Source: Fidelibacterota bacterium (GTDB taxonomy: Bacteria > Fidelibacterota > UBA8477 > JABMPR01). Taken from it: a stretch of 64,000 nt of DNA. Made by a program: the position numbers and the translations under genes. The notes below the pieces were generated by a model. It saw only the letters and a list, made by a program, of their open reading frames with translations. It was not told the DNA's origin and did no database searches. The stretch lies in assembly GCA_021734325.1 (NCBI GenBank), contig JAIPJF010000003.1, forward strand, positions 105,294 to 169,293. Direction: 5' to 3'. Shown here one piece after another: positions 52,296-60,926 of the stretch (within the stretch, counting starts at the first letter, position 1; each line of letters starts with the position of its first letter).

Positions 52296-55200
52296 CTACT
52301 TGATCACGGCAAATTTGCCGATGGTTGAAGCGTCTTCAGTTTCTACATGGAAGATGTATATACCGTAGGCAACCTCCATATTATCGATATTCAGCAGATC
52401 CCACGATTCTGCCCCATTAAAGGCAGTTTCATCGTGTTCCAGGGTTCGCACCAAATCGCCTGCCAGGTTAAATATCCTGATCGTACAGGTGGGTGGAAGA
52501 TGGGTAAACCATACCTTTCGCTCCCCCCGACCTGTCTGCAGATAGGGTTTTTTCTCCCACACGGCAGATGCTACATATGGATTCGGTACCACAGCGATAT
52601 TGGAAAGATTATTTTCCATCTGGGTCGGGTCAACTGTACCACCATATGTGTTAAAAGTGAAAACATCATGATTGCTGAAGGGTTTTCGAGTTTTCATTTC
52701 GTAAACATCACCAGGTTGTGGGCCAGAGGAATTCCAGGAGAATTCATCCATTCTAATTTCTGGTCCTGCTTTTGTCCCAAAAAATCCAACATCACCAACA
52801 AAGGTAATTGCTTTGATCAAGTCATCCTGGTAAATCGTCGAATCTCCCCAACTTGCATTAAACATGGAGGCAGTTATCCCAGTAGAGTAATCTGCACTTG
52901 CATTACTGAGATTATACACTGCATAGCCTTTGTAAGTACCAACATACAGTTCATACTGATTTCTAAAATAGAGGCTATAGACCTTATCGTCTGTGAGCAT
53001 ACCAGCAGCTTTGTTGTATGAAACAAATGAATCTCCAGTGAGGAACGCCAGGCCTCCTTCAGTACCAATTACTATGGTTCCATCATCGAGTTCAATAATG
53101 GAGGTCACCTTTTTATTGGGCAAGCCATCTGAAGTCTCATAGGCTTTCCAATTCGACGTGCTGCGATCGTAGCGCAATAATCCGGCAGAAGTTGCGATCC
53201 AGAGCGCTTCATTTGAGTCGAACATAAGATCATTAATATCCGCTGCGGTGATATCCACATTAATTGAATCAGGAGTTATGTACGTCTCAACACTATCGTC
53301 AAGACTTGTTGCATAGGTTCCCTGGGTATTCACGCGGATAAGTCCCTGCCGATAAGTTCCCAACCACACCCAACCTTCGGAATCCTGTGCGATAGCTGTA
53401 CAAGCAATATAAGCCTTTGACTTATCCTTATCTTCCAGGCTGCCTTCATTATCCGGGGCAAGTTCGTCAAAAAGTGTTTCAAGTTTCGCATTATGATGCC
53501 AGATATTACCATCAAACAATGCAGGACCAATGCTGGTTGCGATCCAGAAAAAGCCATCAATATACTCGATGTCACTTACACCATCTGATAGCAAGCCTTT
53601 GCCTGAATTTTCATTGGTCCAGTGCTTCCAGCTCTCTGATTCAAGATCATAAATGTGTACACCGTTCGATTCAGTTCCGATGATCACACCCGAATCATAA
53701 CTATACATGGAATTTATATTCTCTAATTTTGAGGAAAATTTAAATCTCCACGTAGTTGACCACACGCCTGATTTATCTTCTCTCTGATATAGGATAGGTA
53801 GAATCTGATTTCCCGTTTTTAGAACTGAATCCTTCATCCCAATCTGCATGACATCAACATATTCTTCATTAATTGGATCATAAACTGAATATGCCAAGCC
53901 GCAGTAAAGCCAATTATTGAATTCATCCCTCCCGTATCGAATGGGTGCCGGAACCAGACCTGAAGCTGTAGGTGAGACGGCTGTATCGACAACACTTTCA
54001 TGGAATTCAATTAAATAATCACTTGGTGAAGCAATTCCTTTGACTGAACTCGAGGAGTAGACCTGTATATCTGCTTCCCAAAGAGCATCACCATTTATCC
54101 AGCGCGATCTTTCATTGTCCACTTTCAGAGTATCATTTATTACGTAGACCTGAAATCCATTGCTAAAAGAATTCACATCCTCTCCATGGAGACCAATCTG
54201 GTTGTCCATGGTCCGGATGGGATTATTTGCATCGGTGACATCACTGACAGTAAAATATTGAGTCTCCCGCATTTTTTCCTGGAGATCATTTTGATCAAGG
54301 TCAGGTTCGCCAGAATCCGGCTTTCCATTGGCCTCAGTACCATCTGGATTCAGTAGCGGATGCCAGTTATCCCCGTTTGGATCCAGACCGGCAATGCTTA
54401 CGATGGTATCCGCGCAGGTTCCCAGACCGGTTTCATACTCATCTGAACAGCCATCTGAGCCCACGTCGTCATAGACTGGTCCATCAGATAGCGCATCCCA
54501 AATGGAAAGGGTCGGCAAGGTCACAATTGTGTCAGGGTAAAAGATGATGGTATCTTTTGATCCACCCTCTAATAAACTGTTCACCAGCCAGGTTAAACCG
54601 GCATGTTCGATAAAATTACCCACTTTTATCGAGGCAACCAGCGTATCATATTCTGCAGTTATATAACTGAGTGTATCACTACTCGGATATAGTACCAAGT
54701 CCACAAAAGGGCCATTTGTAATGAACACTGTATCGTCTTCAAATGTCTTCCAGTCCCCATCGTTGTCAACACCATCCATTTCCGAATCGATGAATTTTAA
54801 TTCATAATTCCTGCCATTTGGAATAAGTGTGGGATCAATGATTTTGAATTCGACTGATCCACTCCCTGGTCCAGTGTGTTCTCTTTCATCTACTGGAATG
54901 CTGGGGTCAATAAATCCGACGGACGGTGCCTGGGGTGTGACCACCACCGTATTCACATCCAGCGTCACGTTTCCGGCAAAATCTTCCTGGATGTTCTTGG
55001 AAGTTTCTGTGGGAGGAAGTGTGTCATTAACAGCACCAGAATCATAGGCGCACACGGCATAGAAATAACGTTGTCCGTTGATCACATTGTCATCCACATA
55101 GCTATGCACAATTCCTGTATTGGCACCCATATCATAATGCAGACCAGAACCTGCGATCTGCTCAACCGGATGCGGACCGGAAAGCTCATTTTTCAGGTCG

Positions 55201-57068
55201 AATTTGGCAATGGGTTTCCATAGATATGGTGCACCGTAAGTGTCAGTGATGCTTAGTGCTTCATTGAATCCAAAGTCTGTTGCGCGATAAATGACATATC
55301 CTTCAAAGTCATTACCGTACAAGGGATCTCTTGACTTCTCAGCACCATCATCCCAGTACAATGTAACCCGTTTGTCCCCTGCTACTGCATTTACCCGGGG
55401 TTTGGTTGGCGGTTTGACAAAACGATATCCGGCATTATAGATATCCTGCATAATTGCTGCTGTCGCGTACAAATCTCGAGTGTTATGTGGATCTTCATAC
55501 AGGTTTGTACCTTCTGCAGCTGCTGTGTTATAGCCAAATAACATGGCAATCGAAAATCGACGTGTGTCACCCGGTGCCATCAGGATTGGACCGGAACTGT
55601 ACATGAAGATATTGTCAGAGTCCTGTTTGAATAATGAATCCTTAATGGCGGCAGCTAATCGTTGAGTATAGTAATACTCATCATCCTTTCCTGCATTGGT
55701 ATAAGTCTCGACTACGAATGACGTGAGTCCAATCTGATCCGCTTCGTCCAGATCGCTGCCATCAAAATTTGGCTCTCCCGCGTCAGGGACTCCGTTATTC
55801 TCAGTCCCGTCCACATCAGGGGCAACATATTGCGGATCATCCGGACCGACACCATCGCTTCCCACATCATCGTTAACCGGCTCACCCTTATCCCATTTGC
55901 CATTCAGATTCCAGTCTGTAAAGGACCGCCAGTCTCCATCATTATCAATGCCATCCTGCATGGATTCATCAACCATCCCATCGGCATCATTATCTATATT
56001 ATCCCTTGGCTCACCAGGTGATTCAAGGAATTTGTAGCCGAAGAACCCGGGCAATGTCCCGGCAAATTCGGAACCTCCTTTGGCATCATCATCCCAGGCA
56101 TATACCATATCAAGGTAGGTATCATAATAGGCGTTATCATCGCCATAATCAGTTGCTCCTCCAATGTGCGGATCACCGTACATACCGAAATACACATTTT
56201 TCAGCGTATCCAAACCCACATTGCTCAACTCGTAGACGAAGAACACAACATTTTGAGCCCTTGTAGCCACCCATTGATAACCCCTGGCTTGGACCTCCAG
56301 ACCCAGGCCACCTCGGACCGTGTCCACGGGAAATCCCGGATAGAATTCATCATCCTGCAATTCAGTGGACCAGCCCGTTCCAGCATTGACAGGCCAATAG
56401 CTATTGTGATTCTTTACATAGTAGTCGTCCATCACATAATAACTTTCCTGGTCAGCCGTTGTGACACCCTGGCCATATTCACCGGGCCACATGTAATCAC
56501 CAAAGGCGGGGTCGAACCAGTTGCTAGGCCAATTATCAGGTTTCCCATCACGATTGGCGTCGATCGCATCACTCATGGCGATAGAAAATGCTACGGGGTC
56601 GTGGTACCCGGCTAGTGGCTGCCAATCACCTGCGATGGTGTTGTCAACTGCATCCTCGATAACACCTGCGACGACCAGTCCGTCACTTACGATATAAATG
56701 GGGTCACGTTCATCGCCACTATGGGGAGTTACTTTAGCCCCAGCGAGGGCACCAAATTCAAACGCATAGCCACGACCTGATCCGATCGGCCATTCCATGG
56801 AAGGCTCTGTATTCGGTTTACCAATGGAGCCATAATTATAGAACAGGGTCCGAACACGGTTTCCGTTGTGTATAGCGGCTCTGCGATCGCTTAATCCTGC
56901 GGCTTTACCCAAGCCTCCTATGTGCTCCAGCTCATTATAATATTTCAGCCATGCGACCCGATCCGTGCGACTCTCAGGAACCTTGGGTTCTTCCCTTTTC
57001 TGCCCAGCCAGGACCATTCCGCTTATTATCAGTAATATCCAGATAAATAGTATTTTTTGTTTCATCAT
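52296..57068 (-). CDS. Giant secreted protein with calcium-loop arrays, FnIII-like region, regulator-type propeller and T9SS-like tail
   Basis: A 1590-residue exported protein. A signal peptide (residues 1-21, ends LAG) precedes a long N-terminal domain. Two acidic arrays, near residues 353-451 and 853-933, contain D-x-D/N-G-D repeats such as DNDGDW, DVGSDG and DSGEPDLD. A FnIII-like region starts near residue 554 (PRVNAVAGDKRVTLYWDD). Residues about 1118-1396 hold propeller blades of the two-component-regulator type (Reg_prop), for example DSEGWVWLGTYRQGLIR and SNEALWIATSAGLLRYD. The tail VVPNPYVAS with IFNLAGDLVRTLEHDE resembles a type A sorting domain. Spacing of 10 nt to the receptor and 11 nt to the PorV-like gene shows a shared operon. 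Ligand unknown. Confidence 0.88.
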   Translation of the reverse strand: MMKQKILFIWILLIISGMVLAGQKREEPKVPESRTDRVAWLKYYNELEHIGGLGKAAGLSDRRAAIHNGNRVRTLFYNYGSIGKPNTEPSMEWPIGSGRGYAFEFGALAGAKVTPHSGDERDPIYIVSDGLVVAGVIEDAVDNTIAGDWQPLAGYHDPVAFSIAMSDAIDANRDGKPDNWPSNWFDPAFGDYMWPGEYGQGVTTADQESYYVMDDYYVKNHNSYWPVNAGTGWSTELQDDEFYPGFPVDTVRGGLGLEVQARGYQWVATRAQNVVFFVYELSNVGLDTLKNVYFGMYGDPHIGGATDYGDDNAYYDTYLDMVYAWDDDAKGGSEFAGTLPGFFGYKFLESPGEPRDNIDNDADGMVDESMQDGIDNDGDWRSFTDWNLNGKWDKGEPVNDDVGSDGVGPDDPQYVAPDVDGTENNGVPDAGEPNFDGSDLDEADQIGLTSFVVETYTNAGKDDEYYYTQRLAAAIKDSLFKQDSDNIFMYSSGPILMAPGDTRRFSIAMLFGYNTAAAEGTNLYEDPHNTRDLYATAAIMQDIYNAGYRFVKPPTKPRVNAVAGDKRVTLYWDDGAEKSRDPLYGNDFEGYVIYRATDFGFNEALSITDTYGAPYLWKPIAKFDLKNELSGPHPVEQIAGSGLHYDMGANTGIVHSYVDDNVINGQRYFYAVCAYDSGAVNDTLPPTETSKNIQEDFAGNVTLDVNTVVVTPQAPSVGFIDPSIPVDEREHTGPGSGSVEFKIIDPTLIPNGRNYELKFIDSEMDGVDNDGDWKTFEDDTVFITNGPFVDLVLYPSSDTLSYITAEYDTLVASIKVGNFIEHAGLTWLVNSLLEGGSKDTIIFYPDTIVTLPTLSIWDALSDGPVYDDVGSDGCSDEYETGLGTCADTIVSIAGLDPNGDNWHPLLNPDGTEANGKPDSGEPDLDQNDLQEKMRETQYFTVSDVTDANNPIRTMDNQIGLHGEDVNSFSNGFQVYVINDTLKVDNERSRWINGDALWEADIQVYSSSSVKGIASPSDYLIEFHESVVDTAVSPTASGLVPAPIRYGRDEFNNWLYCGLAYSVYDPINEEYVDVMQIGMKDSVLKTGNQILPILYQREDKSGVWSTTWRFKFSSKLENINSMYSYDSGVIIGTESNGVHIYDLESESWKHWTNENSGKGLLSDGVSDIEYIDGFFWIATSIGPALFDGNIWHHNAKLETLFDELAPDNEGSLEDKDKSKAYIACTAIAQDSEGWVWLGTYRQGLIRVNTQGTYATSLDDSVETYITPDSINVDITAADINDLMFDSNEALWIATSAGLLRYDRSTSNWKAYETSDGLPNKKVTSIIELDDGTIVIGTEGGLAFLTGDSFVSYNKAAGMLTDDKVYSLYFRNQYELYVGTYKGYAVYNLSNASADYSTGITASMFNASWGDSTIYQDDLIKAITFVGDVGFFGTKAGPEIRMDEFSWNSSGPQPGDVYEMKTRKPFSNHDVFTFNTYGGTVDPTQMENNLSNIAVVPNPYVASAVWEKKPYLQTGRGERKVWFTHLPPTCTIRIFNLAGDLVRTLEHDETAFNGAESWDLLNIDNMEVAYGIYIFHVETEDASTIGKFAVIK

Positions 57069-57078
57069 GCAGGTCCTC

Positions 57079-60000
57079 TTAGAAGCTCATTGAGAATCCG
57101 ACTCGGAATTGCCGGGGATCACTAAAATAATTTGGTCGGTTTAGAAAATCAGCTAATGAATGGCGTCCTGTCAGGTTTCCATCATCAGGTGTATAGGTCG
57201 GAATGAGTGAGTAGGTTGCGCGACCAGTATCATCATACACATACCGCTCGTTAAGTGTATCAAAAAGATTATACACCTTGGCGAAAAATGTTACCCTGAC
57301 TCCCTTGATCGGGACATCATAGTGTGAATTCAGATCAACATTGAAATAATCCGGTTTTCTGTCCGAGTTTGGTTCATCCAGGCGGGTTCCCTGGAGCGAT
57401 GGTGTGTATGGCAAGCCTGAGCCATATTTCATTAACATCGTCACTCCCCATTTCTGCGGTTCAGACAGGGTCATATTCACGTTAAAGGTATGGGTTTGAT
57501 CCCAATCCAGAGGGGTGACCTGTTTGGGGACCTCCAAGGGAGGATCACTCTGGTTTGCATAAAAGAGCGCGAGGGGATCTGAAGCATTCCCCTGAGCAAC
57601 CTGGTAAGTATAGTCTGCGGAGGCAGACACGAGTCCGGTCCTCCGTTTTGTCACTGAGAAGGTAACCCCGCGGGTGTCCCCATAATCACGATTGCTGTAG
57701 AGTACATAGCTGTCAGTATTGTATTTGTCGATTTTATCAGAACTCAGAAGACCCGAAAATCCTTTATAGAAGGCAATCACTTCAATGCCCAGGTCTGCGG
57801 TTAGCTCCTGTTGTAGGCCAAGTTCATAGGTAACTGTTTTCTGTGGTTTCAAGGCTGGGTTTCCCATAGCAGCGCTGAAGGACCCGGCTCCGATCTCAAT
57901 ATCCGGGTTAGCATACAGATAAGCGTAGGTGGGAATCTGGAAAAAGTGTCCATAGCTGAAGTGAATGATACCTCTATCTGTAATAGGATAGGCTATACCG
58001 ATGCGCGGACTAAGTTGATGAACGGGTTCGACTGTTTTGTAGAAATCAGTGTAATCGATCCATGAGTTTCCCAGAGCGTTGAGCGTGTCAAGGATCTCAA
58101 CATATTCCTGAACCTCCCCGATCCCTGATGAGAGCGTGTCAACGCCTCCCTTTTCATTCATGATAGTATATAAAAGATATTTTGGATTGTCCGGATCGCT
58201 ATAATCAGTGGGGACGAAATAATTGGCATTAAAATAATCATAACGCAAACCAATATTCACGATCATATCCTTCAACTCAATTTTATCCTGAATAAAGAGG
58301 TATGCCTCCTGGGGTCGGCGATCCTTCTTTCCCAATGATCCGGCTGCTGTGCTGAGCCAGTTATCATAAGAGTTGTTATCAAAACTGGTTTCTGTCGTCT
58401 TGGCTGTTGGGATCCAGTTTTCATTCTTATTCACATAGACAAAAAAGGTATTATAATTCATAATATGCTGTTTCAGACCAAATCCGGATTTGATCTGGTG
58501 TGTATTATTCATTTGCCAGGTGAAGGAGGAACTGAGTAGATAGGTTCTATTCCGGCTCTCCGTCCAGCTGTGCGTATGTCCACCACCATAAAATTCATTA
58601 TTAGGCAACTCTGATAGCATCGTTGGCAGAAAATCTGCTTTTTCCATGTTGCTGATCGTGAGAACAATTTCAGCAACCCCATTAGCAATCTCAGGATAGA
58701 CCATCGCTCCGTTTAATCGACTGGCTGCACGTTGTTCAGTCGGATTGGAGGAGGTAAATGAATAGATCAATGAATCAGGATCTCTTGTAGTACGGTACAC
58801 ATTGACTGACGTTTGCAGCACCAACTGGGTCGAATCAGCACCATCGTAGAAGGTACCGGAATCATATGACCAGGACAGCAGATCGGTGTACATATCGCTC
58901 ACACTGTTATATGGAATCCTGACTTCTTCTGTCAATTCATCTGGCTGCACATCACGATAATATGATTTTGAATAGGTTTCATAATAGGAACCTTTGATGT
59001 TGTAGAAGAAGGATGAGCCCAGTGAATGGGTAAAATCCAGAATGAGTGAAGTGGAACTGTTAATACTGGTTGGTACTCCTGATGGATTATACTTGAACAA
59101 CCTGGAATAGCTTCTTGATTCTGAGACATTGCGAAGCACATTTATATTCAGTTTCATCTGTTCCGCGATCTTCCAGGTTAATTTCGTTTGAAAATTGTTG
59201 CGGGTGTAATATCCGAGACGTTCGACTTCCTGATTACCTGATGCACCGGAATCCCAAATACCATTTCCGTTGAAGTCAATGAAGGGTTCACCATCGAGGA
59301 CACCATTGAAATTGGCATCCACAAAGGGATCACCATTGAGCACACCATCACCATTCATATCGATGAACTCGCGTTCCTGTGTATCTGTAGTGCCATCACC
59401 GTTCAGGTCCAGATTGTGATCATACTTGCTGTTGCCATTTTTATCTATGAACGGCTCCCCAGGCGTGAAGGATCCTGTTCCATCCAGATCGAAATAGGAT
59501 TCGCTTCCTGGTGATATAATCCCATCCTGATTGTAATCTTCGAAAGGTTCCGCAAACACCAATATTCCCGCTCGACCCCAGGGTGAGTCCTGGAGGTCCT
59601 CTACAGCCGCAGCCGTCAGGTAGTTTACATCCCAGGGATTATGCTCATTCACCCCGCGATAGAGACCCTGGTTTTCATAAAAGCGGCCGCTGGCAAAAAA
59701 TGATAATTTATTCCTAAGTCCTGTAATGGGTAAAGGTCCTGAGAGGCTCCATTCAAGGTTCTTAATGTTCATGGGATCAAACTGGTCGGCATATTCAAAA
59801 ATATCAGTGTTGGATGAACGATAATCACCAGCATATCCGGAAATGCTTCCCCCGAATTTCTGTCCACCTTCTTTTGTGATGATATTGATGATTCCCGACA
59901 TAGCTTGACCGTATTCAGCATTGAATGTCCCGGAAAGTACCTGAAGTTCCTGAATGGAATTGTTTTCTATGTTCACACTCATGCCCCCCCAGGCAGGGTT

Positions 60001-60576
60001 GGTCATGGGAACGCCATCAATCATATAACTCACCTCACTGGAGCGCCCCCCACGGATGTGAATAGCTCCGTCTGATCCTGATACAATGCCTGCCTTGGTC
60101 GCAATAACTGCACCAATTGACTCTACAGGCATCTCTTTTATATCTGCAGAGCTGACAATCGATCGACCCGAGGTAAGGTCTTTTTGGACAAGAGGTCGAG
60201 AAGCGACAACAACGACCTCCTCATCTGATTCCAGTATTTGCACCTGCATGCTAATATTTACTTCGGTGGTCAGATCAGTTCTCACCTCAACATCCGTTAC
60301 CTTCATATGAGAATAACCGATCATTTGGGCTTGAAGTGTGTAGGTATCAGCAGTCACATTGATGATGTAATAGATTCCGTCTGCATCAGTCGAAGCTCCC
60401 AGGTACGTTCCTTCCAACATGACGTTTACACCAGGTAACCCCTGCCCTGTTTCTGCATCCACAATACGACCTGACACTTTTCCAGTCGTACCTGCAAGGC
60501 TAGTTCCAGCAAACAAGAAAAGAATCAAAAACAGGCTCACACATCTTTTGCTCAAAATATGATTGATCGAATTCAT
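57079..60576 (-). CDS. TonB-dependent receptor with carboxypeptidase-regulatory-like N-terminal domain
   Basis: A 1165-residue outer-membrane receptor. Signal peptide residues are 12-29. A CarboxypepD_reg domain lies at about 30-105 (SGRIVDAETGQGLPGVNV). The plug has SVNIENNSIQELQVLSGTFN and ISGIINIITKEGG-type strands near 200-240, and a barrel follows that ends FRVGFSMSF. An insert at 346-444 holds seven calcium-loop-like motifs (DYNQDG, DLDGTG, DKNGNS, DLNGDG, DMNGDG, DANFNG, DFNGNG). The start is ATG 60576, with GAGGAA 7 nt upstream. An ATG at 60666 would begin only 14 bp below the -10 box, so it is unlikely. The substrate is unknown. Confidence 0.92.
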   Translation of the reverse strand: MNSINHILSKRCVSLFLILFLFAGTSLAGTTGKVSGRIVDAETGQGLPGVNVMLEGTYLGASTDADGIYYIINVTADTYTLQAQMIGYSHMKVTDVEVRTDLTTEVNISMQVQILESDEEVVVVASRPLVQKDLTSGRSIVSSADIKEMPVESIGAVIATKAGIVSGSDGAIHIRGGRSSEVSYMIDGVPMTNPAWGGMSVNIENNSIQELQVLSGTFNAEYGQAMSGIINIITKEGGQKFGGSISGYAGDYRSSNTDIFEYADQFDPMNIKNLEWSLSGPLPITGLRNKLSFFASGRFYENQGLYRGVNEHNPWDVNYLTAAAVEDLQDSPWGRAGILVFAEPFEDYNQDGIISPGSESYFDLDGTGSFTPGEPFIDKNGNSKYDHNLDLNGDGTTDTQEREFIDMNGDGVLNGDPFVDANFNGVLDGEPFIDFNGNGIWDSGASGNQEVERLGYYTRNNFQTKLTWKIAEQMKLNINVLRNVSESRSYSRLFKYNPSGVPTSINSSTSLILDFTHSLGSSFFYNIKGSYYETYSKSYYRDVQPDELTEEVRIPYNSVSDMYTDLLSWSYDSGTFYDGADSTQLVLQTSVNVYRTTRDPDSLIYSFTSSNPTEQRAASRLNGAMVYPEIANGVAEIVLTISNMEKADFLPTMLSELPNNEFYGGGHTHSWTESRNRTYLLSSSFTWQMNNTHQIKSGFGLKQHIMNYNTFFVYVNKNENWIPTAKTTETSFDNNSYDNWLSTAAGSLGKKDRRPQEAYLFIQDKIELKDMIVNIGLRYDYFNANYFVPTDYSDPDNPKYLLYTIMNEKGGVDTLSSGIGEVQEYVEILDTLNALGNSWIDYTDFYKTVEPVHQLSPRIGIAYPITDRGIIHFSYGHFFQIPTYAYLYANPDIEIGAGSFSAAMGNPALKPQKTVTYELGLQQELTADLGIEVIAFYKGFSGLLSSDKIDKYNTDSYVLYSNRDYGDTRGVTFSVTKRRTGLVSASADYTYQVAQGNASDPLALFYANQSDPPLEVPKQVTPLDWDQTHTFNVNMTLSEPQKWGVTMLMKYGSGLPYTPSLQGTRLDEPNSDRKPDYFNVDLNSHYDVPIKGVRVTFFAKVYNLFDTLNERYVYDDTGRATYSLIPTYTPDDGNLTGRHSLADFLNRPNYFSDPRQFRVGFSMSF

Positions 60577-60679
60577 AGACCGTTTCCTCACACTCAATAG
60601 TAATAATCCGTATCGTGCTTTAGCAGTTAGATATAGGAATCTAATGCTGTGTATCGCATGAAGCACACAAAGTTAGAAT

Positions 60680-60708
60680 ATAATAACCGAACACGGTAGC
60701 AATGTCAA
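60680..60708 (-). promoter_or_regulatory. Sigma-70-like promoter of the receptor operon
   Basis: On the minus strand a perfect TTGACA and TATTAT (five of six) are separated by exactly 17 nt. The -10 box ends about 100 nt upstream of the chosen ATG, giving a leader of about 97 nt. Confidence 0.7.
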
Positions 60709-60832
60709 TTAACTATGTTAGTAAATAAAACTTTATTAACTAATATGCATCATTCCTAGAATTTTGCTTGAAATAAGCGCGAAGAACCTCTAGATTGATC
60801 CAAATTTCGAATGAGTGTCGCAAAGTAATTTA

Positions 60833-60861
60833 TTGACAATTATGGGCTGATAAAATATCTA
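60833..60861 (+). promoter_or_regulatory. Putative promoter of the VCBS-repeat gene
   Basis: A perfect TTGACA is followed after 17 nt by TATCTA, a weak -10 match. The AAAAT before it and general AT-richness leave the exact -10 uncertain. The distance to the start codon is about 65 nt. Confidence 0.45.
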
Positions 60862-60926
60862 AGATATTGATATTCAAATGGAATTTGCATTTTTATTGAA
60901 TGTAGAACACTAACTAAGGAGGGTAC

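Larger units (their letters stand above)
60577..60926. other. Divergent promoter region between the receptor operon and the VCBS-repeat gene
   Basis: 350 bp, AT-rich, no gene. A strong minus-strand promoter at 60680-60708 and a weaker plus-strand pair at 60833-60861 face away from each other, so the two envelope systems start from a common control region. No clear operator palindrome stands out. Confidence 0.6.

Noticed and set aside
52347..53021. A 224-codon plus-strand frame opposite the giant propeller gene
   Set aside because: It is antisense to a long intact gene, has low-complexity cysteine-rich composition and no ribosome site. It is a shadow of the codon usage on the other strand.
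60577..60666. A 30-residue N-terminal extension of the TonB receptor (ATG at 60666)
   Set aside because: It would start 14 bp below the -10 box and has no ribosome site. ATG 60576 has GAGGAA at good spacing and leads straight into a signal peptide.
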